Of a DNA stretch of 29,869 nt, positions 15,171 through 21,554 are shown one piece after another. The notes beneath the pieces were generated by a model, which saw only the letters and a program-made list of their open reading frames with translations, made no database searches and had not been told where the DNA came from. Numbering within the stretch: position 1 is the first letter of the stretch; the number at the start of each line of letters is the position of its first letter. This DNA is from Bacillota bacterium (lineage in GTDB: Bacteria > Bacillota > Dehalobacteriia > UBA4068), in NCBI GenBank assembly GCA_030528765.1, contig JAUMYD010000003.1, positions 1 through 29,869 on the forward strand, in the 5' to 3' direction. The position numbers and the translations under genes were made by a program.

Positions 15171-15200
15171 AAAAAGGAGCGGAATACTCCGCTCCTTTTT
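15171..15200 (-). terminator. Intrinsic terminator of the EF-G-like gene
   Basis: A 13-bp perfect stem (15171-15183 with 15188-15200) with an ATAC loop begins 24 bases after the stop of the EF-G-like gene. The T5 tract on the minus strand is part of the stem, so it can also act on the plus strand. Confidence 0.85.
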
Positions 15201-15223
15201 TCATAATCTAAAAACAACAGGAA

Positions 15224-17260
15224 CTATTCATTTTCCTTTTCTGCCTTGGCAGCAGCAATGACCTTCTCTGCGATATTGGCGGGAACCTCTTCGTATTTGG
15301 AGAACTGCATGGTGAATTTGCCGCGGCCCTGCGTGATGGAGCGCAGATCAATGCTGTAGCGATGCAGCTCAGAAAGGGGGGCCTGCGCATGGATCAACTG
15401 ACGGCTACCCTGTTTTTCCATACCCATGATGCGGCCGCGTTTGGTGTTCATATCGCCCATGATATCACCCATGTACTGATCGGGAACCAGAATATCAACA
15501 TCCATAACGGGTTCCAGCAGGATGGGCTTAGCCTGTGCGCAGGCAGCCTTAAAGGCCAGGTTGGCAGCGATCTTAAAGGCCATTTCGCTGGAGTCAACGT
15601 CATGGTAAGAGCCATCTACCAGAGTGATCTTGATGTTGCTGACGGGGAAGCCGGCCAGAATACCTTCAGCCAGGGATTCACGCATACCTTTTTCAACAGC
15701 AGGGATGTACTGCTTCGGAACGGAGCCACCGAAGATCTTTTCTTCGAAGGTGAAATCATTTTCCGGATCGGGAGCAATATCGATCTTAACGTGACCATAC
15801 TGGCCGTGACCGCCGGACTGCTTCTTATGCTTACCTTCGATGTTCTGTGCAGTGCCGCGAATGGCTTCACGATACGGAACTTTCACGTCAACGGGGTAAA
15901 CCTCAACGCCGAATTTACGCTGCAGGCGTTCGATAACGATGTTCAAATGGGCTTCGCCCACGCCGGTGATCAGAGTCTGTTTGGTTTCTGCGTTCTTTTC
16001 AAAGCGCAGGGTGGGATCTTCTTCCAGAAGACGGTTAATGGCATTGCCCAGCTTATCTTCGTCACCCTTAGTCTTGGGAACGATGGCGAAGGTCAGGTTG
16101 GGTTCGGGGAAATTGATACCGTCCAGCAGGATGCCGCTGTCCTTGGTGGTCAGGGTATCGCCGGTAACGGTGGAGGTCAGCTTAGCTACGGTGCCGATAT
16201 CGCCCAGAGCAAATTCGCCCAGCTGGATAGCATTTTTACCCTGCATGGTCGAAAGCTGGCCAACCTTTTCATCAGTGCTCTTATTGGCATTGTACATGGT
16301 GCAATCGCCTTTGAGCTTGCCGGAATAAACTTTAAACATAGAGATACGGCCAACGAACTGGTCTGCCAGAGTTTTAAAGACCAAAGCGGCAGGTGCTGCA
16401 GAGGCAGCCTTTTCATCCAGAGCAGCCAAGGGGCTGGGAGCATAATCCACCAGCAGATCAAAGAGACGATCCATACCCACGCATTTGGTAGAGGCACCGG
16501 CCAGAACGGGAACGACCTTCCCCTGCTTCAGCCCTTCCTTCATGCCAAGGATGATCTCCTCGGTAGTCAGTTCTTCGCCATCCAGATATTTCATGGTGAT
16601 CTCGTCATCGCCTTCAGCGGCGGCTTCGATCATCATTTCACGGTAATGTTCCACATCAGACTGCATATCCGCGGGAACAGGAATTTCTGAAGCTTTGCCA
16701 TTGGCATATTTATAGGCTTTCAGGGTGATCAGATCCACAATGCCTTCAAAGCCGGATTCCTTACCAATGGGAAGCTGAACGGGAACGACCTGACGGGTCA
16801 GCTGATCCTGCATGGCACTGAGGGTGCGGTAAAAATCAGAGTTCTCACGATCCAGTTTATTGACGAAAGCAATCATAGGAGTCTTCTGTTCGTCGGCCTG
16901 CTCCCAGATGATTTCAGTGGTGACTTCAACGCCGCCCACTGCGTCCAAAACCATAATCAAGCTGTCCGCGACCCGCAGGGTGCTGATAACCTCACCGTAA
17001 AAGTCGGAGAATCCGGGGGTATCCAAAATATTGATTTTGCAATCACGCCATTCGCAGGCTACCAGAGAGGTATTGACAGTGCTTTTCCGTTTCAATTCCT
17101 CAGGGTGATAGTCAGCGACGGTATTGCCATCCTCCACCTTACCCAGGCGGGTGGTAACGCCGGTATTGAAGACCAGAGCCTCGACCAAGGATGTTTTGCC
17201 GCAGCCCTGGTGACCAACAATGCCTACGTTTCGGATTTGTGCAGACGAATAGACTTTCAT
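15224..17260 (-). CDS. Elongation factor G-like GTPase (EF-G paralogue, FusA2 type)
   Basis: The 678-residue product has the five-domain layout of EF-G but belongs to the divergent EF-G-like branch. The P-loop is GHQGCGKTS (residues 16-24). Switch I has KSTVNTS. G3 is DTPGFSDF (residues 80-87), with Phe84 where canonical EF-G has the catalytic His. G4 is NKLD. Domain IV begins with VPYREAIRGTAQNIEGKHKKQSGGHGQYGHV, the hallmark stretch shared with EF-G, and domain V ends the protein. Such paralogues coexist with a regular fusA; their proposed roles include recycling or stress, and no specific function can be assigned here. The ATG at 17260 has AAGGAGG seven bases upstream. It is monocistronic, with a strong terminator. 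It does not show the tetracycline-resistance protein signature. Confidence 0.93.
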   Translation of the reverse strand: MKVYSSAQIRNVGIVGHQGCGKTSLVEALVFNTGVTTRLGKVEDGNTVADYHPEELKRKSTVNTSLVACEWRDCKINILDTPGFSDFYGEVISTLRVADSLIMVLDAVGGVEVTTEIIWEQADEQKTPMIAFVNKLDRENSDFYRTLSAMQDQLTRQVVPVQLPIGKESGFEGIVDLITLKAYKYANGKASEIPVPADMQSDVEHYREMMIEAAAEGDDEITMKYLDGEELTTEEIILGMKEGLKQGKVVPVLAGASTKCVGMDRLFDLLVDYAPSPLAALDEKAASAAPAALVFKTLADQFVGRISMFKVYSGKLKGDCTMYNANKSTDEKVGQLSTMQGKNAIQLGEFALGDIGTVAKLTSTVTGDTLTTKDSGILLDGINFPEPNLTFAIVPKTKGDEDKLGNAINRLLEEDPTLRFEKNAETKQTLITGVGEAHLNIVIERLQRKFGVEVYPVDVKVPYREAIRGTAQNIEGKHKKQSGGHGQYGHVKIDIAPDPENDFTFEEKIFGGSVPKQYIPAVEKGMRESLAEGILAGFPVSNIKITLVDGSYHDVDSSEMAFKIAANLAFKAACAQAKPILLEPVMDVDILVPDQYMGDIMGDMNTKRGRIMGMEKQGSRQLIHAQAPLSELHRYSIDLRSITQGRGKFTMQFSKYEEVPANIAEKVIAAAKAEKENE

Positions 17261-17375
17261 TGTTTATCCTCCTTATGAAGCATAATGTCGATATGCATAT
17301 TATCCAACTCTTATTTATTATATATAAATGATGAAAATCCTTTTAATGCGTAAAATTTTTTGGTGGAGCAAAGCG

Positions 17376-17381
17376 TATACT
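17376..17381 (+). promoter_or_regulatory. Possible -10 box giving a leaderless transcript of the SpoVB-like gene
   Basis: TATACT ends six bases before the A of the ATG at 17387, where transcription would begin. No clear -35 box is seen 17 bases upstream, and the only Shine-Dalgarno-like sequence (GGTGGAG, 17362-17368) lies 18 bases from the ATG. An in-frame stop (17381-17383) excludes any earlier start. Confidence 0.3.
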
Positions 17382-17386
17382 AGCAT

Positions 17387-18916
17387 ATGATAAAGCTAAA
17401 ATGCAACAAAAAAATTTTTTGGGACACCGGGACGCTGCTTTTTTCGAATATTGCGGTAAAGGGCCTGGGCTTTGTGTACCGGGTGATGCTGGTTCGACTT
17501 CTGGGAAGCGAAGGCATTGGTCTGGTAGAAATGAGCGGCCCGCTCTTCTCCTTCCTGCTGGTGCTGAGCGGGCTGGGCCTGCAAACAGCCATGACCCAGC
17601 GCATCGCCAAAAATCCGGAAAAACGCTTCCTCTTTCTCTCTACAGCCAGAGCGATGCTGCTTTGCAGCGGCCTGCTGGTGAGCATACTCGCCTACATAGC
17701 CGCCCCGCTGCTGATCCGTATCGCAGCACCGGATCAGCGTGTTTTGCCCAGCTTTCTGGCTATTCTTCCCGCAATCCCCATTATCAGCTTTGCCTCTGCC
17801 TACCGGGGCTACCTGCAGGGCCTGCGCCGGATGAAGCCGATCGCAGCCAGTCAAAATCTGGAGCAGCTGAGCCGCTCCCTGCTGGGGCTCTTTTTGGCAA
17901 AAAAGCTTCTGGAAAAGCCACTGGAGATGGCAGCGGCTGCGCCCTCGCTGGCAACGGTCTTCGGAGAGGCGGCCGGATTGCTACTGCTTCTACTCTGCCT
18001 TCCCCAAAAAGCGAAGAGCGCAGCGGCAGAAAGGCAGAAATTCTCCCTTGGCCGATGTCTCCGCGCAGGGCGGGAAATGCTAACCTACGGGCTCCCGCTG
18101 ACAGCAGGCAGGCTGGCCAGCAGCGGGATAACGATGCTGCAGGCCATGCTGATCCCCGCCTGCCTGCAAAAAGCAGGCTGGGATATGGCAGCAGCCACCT
18201 CTCTTTATGGGCAATTTTCCGGGGTTGCTCTGGCTTTGTTGCATCTGCCAGGGGTTTTCACATCTGCCCTCTCCACAGTTATCATGCCGGCTGTGGCAGA
18301 AAGCAGCGGCAAAAGTGCACACAATAATGCTTTGCTGCAGCACAGGATCAGGGCTTCCCTGCGGGCAACAATCTTCTGCACAGTGCCCGGGATGTTGCTG
18401 CTCTATATTTTTGCGGAGCCCTACTGCATCCTTATTTTTGACAAGGCACCGGCAGCCCCGCTCCTCCGCATCCTTTCCCTGGGGGGAATCTTCTTTTACC
18501 TGCAGATCTCCTTGTGCAGCATTCTGCAGGGCATGGGAGAAGTGCGGAGATTGCTCTGCAACAGCCTGATCTCCGGGGGGATCCTGCTGCTGGGGATCCG
18601 CCTGCTGGCCGCAGCACCCAGCTTTGGGATCGCCGGAGCCGCCATTGCCTGCTCCATTAGCTGGCTCAGTGCCTTCCTCCTGAATGCCTTTTTTCTGAGA
18701 AAAAAATGCGGTTTTTCTCTGGGGCTGGCAAAAATGAGCCTGCCGCCTCTGCTGGCTGCCGCCGGAAGCCTGCTCCTCTACAAACTGGGAGCAGAAGAGC
18801 TCTCGACCTGGCTGCCATTGACAAAAATCAGCACCACCCTCATCCAATCGATGACTGTGGTACTGATCTATGTACTGCTGCTATTCCTTTATAAGCAAAT
18901 CAACCTCCGCAAATAA
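17387..18916 (+). CDS. Polysaccharide/lipid-II-type flippase, SpoVB/MurJ-like (MOP superfamily)
   Basis: This 509-residue integral membrane protein has roughly 13 to 14 hydrophobic segments. The opening FWDTGTLLFSNIAVKGLGFVYRVMLVRLLGSEGIGLVEM is characteristic of the polysaccharide biosynthesis/SpoVB branch. The block ISFASAYRGYLQGLRRMKPIAASQNLEQLSR is also typical of SpoVB/YtgP. Members flip undecaprenyl-linked precursors, and in spore formers SpoVB contributes to cortex peptidoglycan. Vegetative paralogues exist, so a sporulation role is inference. The ATG at 17387 lacks a properly spaced ribosome binding site. The gene is divergent from the EF-G-like gene, and its last 36 bases overlap the 3' end of surE on the other strand. 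Confidence 0.88.
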   Translation: MIKLKCNKKIFWDTGTLLFSNIAVKGLGFVYRVMLVRLLGSEGIGLVEMSGPLFSFLLVLSGLGLQTAMTQRIAKNPEKRFLFLSTARAMLLCSGLLVSILAYIAAPLLIRIAAPDQRVLPSFLAILPAIPIISFASAYRGYLQGLRRMKPIAASQNLEQLSRSLLGLFLAKKLLEKPLEMAAAAPSLATVFGEAAGLLLLLLCLPQKAKSAAAERQKFSLGRCLRAGREMLTYGLPLTAGRLASSGITMLQAMLIPACLQKAGWDMAAATSLYGQFSGVALALLHLPGVFTSALSTVIMPAVAESSGKSAHNNALLQHRIRASLRATIFCTVPGMLLLYIFAEPYCILIFDKAPAAPLLRILSLGGIFFYLQISLCSILQGMGEVRRLLCNSLISGGILLLGIRLLAAAPSFGIAGAAIACSISWLSAFLLNAFFLRKKCGFSLGLAKMSLPPLLAAAGSLLLYKLGAEELSTWLPLTKISTTLIQSMTVVLIYVLLLFLYKQINLRK

Positions 18917-19675
18917 ATCCTGGGAAGCAATTTTTTCTAAATCGTTATAGTTTGTTAAATCATACTGCAAGGGGCTGATCGTGATATATCCTTCCGCGCA
19001 CAACTCTACATCCGTATTGCCATCCGCGACCCCATCTTCGATCACACCCTGCATCCAGTAATACTCCTGGCCGAAGGGATCCACACGCCGGGCAAAGGCA
19101 TCCTTATACCAGCGCCAGCCGGTGGGGCAAAAACGCACACCCTTAACATCCGCATCTGTAGCTCCGGGCACGTTGATATTCAGGAACATCTTTTCCCCGG
19201 AAGCATGGAGTTGGCCGCCGTAAAAAGCAGCGATCTTCCCGGCCAAGGCAAAATTACCGGGGGCAGGGATCCGCCTGTGGCTGCCGACCACGGAGACAGC
19301 AATGGCAGAAATGCCACTGAGAAAGCCTTCCATTGCACCGGCCACAGTTCCGGAATAAAGGGTATCCGTAGCCAGATTGGGGCCATGATTGATCCCAGAG
19401 ACCACGAGATCCGGCTTAAAATCCAAAAGCTGCTCCAAAGCCAGCTTAATGCAATCCGCAGGCGTTCCCGTTACGGCCCAAGCATTTTCTGTGATGCCAG
19501 GCAGCGGGCAGCGCTGGGCACGCAGCGGATCGCGCACCGTCAGGCTGTGGCTTGCTGCGCTCTGCTGTGTAGCAGGGGCCACCACATAGACTTCACCGAT
19601 CTCAGAAAGAGCACTGGCCAAAATGCTAATGCCCTCTGCCTGCAAACCGTCATCGTTCGTAATTAAAATTCGCAT
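18881..19675 (-). CDS. surE: 5'/3'-nucleotidase SurE
   Basis: The 264-residue metal-dependent phosphatase dephosphorylates nucleoside 5'- and 3'-monophosphates. The N-terminal MRILITNDDG (D8, D9) is the metal-binding signature. VVAPATQQSAASHSLT and VSGINHGPNLATDTLYSGTVAGAMEG provide the remaining active-site Ser/Asn/His positions. The length is typical. I chose the ATG at 19675, whose A is the last base of the lepB stop (TGATG), with AGGAG ten bases upstream; the frame is open to 19717 but that extension is not family sequence. It is the last gene of folE-lepB-surE. Its 3' end overlaps the convergent flippase gene by 36 bases. Confidence 0.95.
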   Translation of the reverse strand: MRILITNDDGLQAEGISILASALSEIGEVYVVAPATQQSAASHSLTVRDPLRAQRCPLPGITENAWAVTGTPADCIKLALEQLLDFKPDLVVSGINHGPNLATDTLYSGTVAGAMEGFLSGISAIAVSVVGSHRRIPAPGNFALAGKIAAFYGGQLHASGEKMFLNINVPGATDADVKGVRFCPTGWRWYKDAFARRVDPFGQEYYWMQGVIEDGVADGNTDVELCAEGYITISPLQYDLTNYNDLEKIASQDLFAEVDLLIKE

Positions 19676-20271
19676 CAATCCAGCTCTCCTATTCTGTCCA
19701 GGGGCCAATAACGACAAAAGGCTTCCCCCTTGATATCTTCAAAAGGAATGAAGGGCTCTTTCCAAAGATGCCCATCAATACTGCGGTTTCGGTTATCCCC
19801 CAACATAAAATAGCAATTCTCCGGCACAGTGACCGGCCCATAGTCATAGGCAGGGGCTTCATTCAGATACTCCTCCTCCAAAGGAACATCATTTATGTAA
19901 AGCTGCCCTTCCCGGATCAGGATGCTGTCTCCGGGCAGGCCGATCACCCGCTTGATCAGATCACTGTTTTCGTCCATCTCTTCCGGAGCCTTAAAAACAA
20001 CGATATCCCCCCGCTGGGGTTCCTTCCCCAGGATGCGGAAAAGACGGTTTACCAGCACACGATCCCCCACTTCAATAGTGGGATACATGGAAGAGCTGGG
20101 AACGACACGAGTATCCACAAGAAAGGTTTTAATGCACAGTGCCACTACCACTGCCAGCAAAAAGACCAGAAAAACTTCTTTGAACCATTTCCCAAAGGAT
20201 TTCTCCTTTTGATCAGTATTTTCTTTCTTTTCAGGCTGGAGATGAGGAAGGCTTTTCTCTGTATTTGTCAT
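19675..20271 (-). CDS. lepB: Signal peptidase I
   Basis: The 198-residue membrane-bound protease removes signal peptides from exported proteins. A polar, Lys/Glu-rich cytoplasmic start is followed by one transmembrane segment (about residues 32-50). The catalytic Ser is in VPSSSMYPTI (about S60), and the Lys is in DLIKRVIGLPGD (about K107). The conserved GDNRNRSIDGHLW departs from the usual GDNRNxSxDSRxWG at the Ser-Arg pair. The ATG directly follows the folE stop (TAAATG) and AAGGCGG lies upstream. It is coupled to surE through TGATG. Its clients would include DacF in this window. Confidence 0.95.
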   Translation of the reverse strand: MTNTEKSLPHLQPEKKENTDQKEKSFGKWFKEVFLVFLLAVVVALCIKTFLVDTRVVPSSSMYPTIEVGDRVLVNRLFRILGKEPQRGDIVVFKAPEEMDENSDLIKRVIGLPGDSILIREGQLYINDVPLEEEYLNEAPAYDYGPVTVPENCYFMLGDNRNRSIDGHLWKEPFIPFEDIKGEAFCRYWPLDRIGELD

Positions 20272-20850
20272 TTAACGTACCGCCTTTATCAATTCTAAAG
20301 CTTCAGAGCGGGTAGCTGTCTTGTGGAAAAGCCCCCGCACAGCGGAAGTAATCGTCAAACTACCCGGTTTTTTTACTCCACGGATCGTCATACACATATG
20401 CTCCGCCTCAATGATGACCAGAACACCCTGCGGCTCCAAAGATTTCATCAACGCATCAGCGATCTCTGTAGTAAGCCGCTCCTGCAATTGCAGACGATGC
20501 GAATAGCCCTCCACAACGCGAACGATTTTGGAAAGGCCGGTGATGCGTCCATCCGCAGGGATATAGGCCACATGGGCTTTCCCGATAAAAGGAAGCATAT
20601 GGTGCTCACACATGGAAGCAAAGGGGATATCCCGCACAATGACCATTTCATCATGCTGATCTGCGCTGAACTGTCGCTGCAAATGTCGGGAAGGATCCTC
20701 CCCGATGCCACTGAAAATCTCCTCATACATCCTGGCCACACGATCCGGCGTATCTATCAACCCTTCTCTCTGAGGGTTTTCTCCAATGGCTTCCAGAATT
20801 TCCCGCACAGCTTTTCGGATCCGCTCCTGGTCGATTTTCTCTGTAGGCAT
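20272..20850 (-). CDS. folE: GTP cyclohydrolase I
   Basis: The 192-residue enzyme converts GTP to dihydroneopterin triphosphate, the first step of folate synthesis. Type IA signatures are all present: the N-terminal DTPDRVARMYEEIFSG, the zinc ligands in ASMCEHHMLPF (C81, H84) and EAEHMCMTIRG (C153), and the segment ITGLSKIVRVVEGYSHRLQLQERLT. The ATG at 20850 follows GGAAGGG. It opens the operon folE-lepB-surE behind a near-consensus promoter. No other folate genes are in the window. Confidence 0.96.
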   Translation of the reverse strand: MPTEKIDQERIRKAVREILEAIGENPQREGLIDTPDRVARMYEEIFSGIGEDPSRHLQRQFSADQHDEMVIVRDIPFASMCEHHMLPFIGKAHVAYIPADGRITGLSKIVRVVEGYSHRLQLQERLTTEIADALMKSLEPQGVLVIIEAEHMCMTIRGVKKPGSLTITSAVRGLFHKTATRSEALELIKAVR

Positions 20851-20889
20851 AGTATCCCTTCCTTCGGATGAATCGAAGCTAATATATCC

Positions 20890-20918
20890 ATTTTATGCTT
20901 TTTCGCGCGGACAGTCAA
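20890..20918 (-). promoter_or_regulatory. Sigma-A promoter of folE-lepB-surE
   Basis: TTGACT (20918-20913), a 17-base spacer and TAAAAT (20895-20890) on the minus strand give five of six matches in each box. The boxes and spacing are identical to those of the tRNA-Arg promoter in this window. Confidence 0.8.
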
Positions 20919-20997
20919 GTTCTTTCCGAATGCGCGGTCTAAATCCACGATTCCAGCATAGCATGATAGCAAAAGCATAAAAAGAAAAAGAAATGAG

Positions 20998-21363
20998 GTG
21001 AAAGCCCTGGAAAAGGAAACTGCATCCGGAAGCAAGCTCAAAGCTCTTTGCATCGGTTTATCTGCCTCTGCCATGGGAATGCTGCTTCTCTCTCTGCTGC
21101 TCTCCCTGATCGTGTATTTTAGCCCTTTGAGCGATCTGCACATGGATAAGCTGGCCATCGCGATAAACGGCTTTTCTATTTTGCTGGGCGCCTTTCTCGC
21201 CGGGCATTTTTCCCGGGAAAAAGGCCTGCTGCTGGGGATCGGAACAGCAGCGCTTCTCAGCTTATTGCTGCTGCTTCTGAATGACGGGAGCAGCTTTACC
21301 GGGCTGAAGCTCGCCGTCAACCTGACAGCAGGCGCAGTAGGCGGTGTGGTGGGCGTACATTAA
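20998..21363 (+). CDS. Small four-helix membrane protein, TIGR04086-like
   Basis: The product of about 121 residues has four hydrophobic segments (about residues 15-38, 50-69, 72-92 and 102-120), separated by short loops, with a Gly-rich last helix. This layout and length match TIGR04086-family membrane proteins of Bacillota, whose function is unknown. The GTG at 20998 is the conventional start, but GAGGTG overlaps it, so it has no upstream ribosome binding site. If GAGGTG is the binding site, the start would be the CTG at 21007, six bases downstream. It stands alone on the plus strand, divergent from folE, and is followed by a long hairpin. Confidence 0.7.
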   Translation: MKALEKETASGSKLKALCIGLSASAMGMLLLSLLLSLIVYFSPLSDLHMDKLAIAINGFSILLGAFLAGHFSREKGLLLGIGTAALLSLLLLLLNDGSSFTGLKLAVNLTAGAVGGVVGVH

Positions 21364-21405
21364 CAAAGCGACATCACCGGCGAGCAGGCAGATGCTACCC
21401 CCTCC

Positions 21406-21448
21406 AAAAAAAGAAAGCAAAGGCGGAGATCATTCTCCGCCTTTGCTT
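21406..21448 (-). terminator. Strong intrinsic terminator after the SpoVM-like micro-ORF
   Basis: A 15-bp perfect stem (21415-21429 with 21434-21448) with a four-base loop is followed on the minus strand by TTTC and T7 (to 21406). The stop codon of the micro-ORF (21432-21430) lies in the loop. On the plus strand it may also stop transcription of the gene ending at 21363. Confidence 0.85.
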
Positions 21449-21501
21449 CTCCCAAATACTTTTCTTAAAAAATCCGGTAAGGGAAAATAGAGGATCTTCA
21501 T
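21430..21501 (-). CDS. SpoVM-like 23-residue amphipathic peptide (candidate)
   Basis: A 23-codon frame begins with ATG at 21501, seven bases after GAGGGGAGG, one of the strongest ribosome binding sites in the window. It ends at TGA inside the loop of a strong terminator. The peptide begins MKILYFPLPDFLRKVF and ends in a short polar, basic tail. B. subtilis SpoVM is 26 residues and begins MKFYTIKLPKFLGG. The M1-K2, L8-P9 and F11-L12 positions align without gaps, including Pro9, known to matter for binding to the curved forespore membrane. The gene is 53 bases downstream of dinG on the same strand. The identification is by eye on a very short sequence. A different amphipathic or leader peptide is the alternative. 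Confidence 0.6.
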   Translation of the reverse strand: MKILYFPLPDFLRKVFGRSKGGE

Positions 21502-21554
21502 AGAACAGCCTCCCCTCTTTTTCTACATATTATGCAGAAGGAGAAACTTCGTGC

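Noticed and set aside
14998..15204. A 68-codon minus-strand frame between the EF-G-like gene and xerD
   Set aside because: It begins inside the terminator hairpin and lacks a ribosome binding site; it ends just inside xerD with no recognisable domain.
15362..16690. A 442-codon plus-strand open frame inside the EF-G-like gene
   Set aside because: It is antisense to a well-conserved GTPase and has no ribosome binding site or recognisable product.
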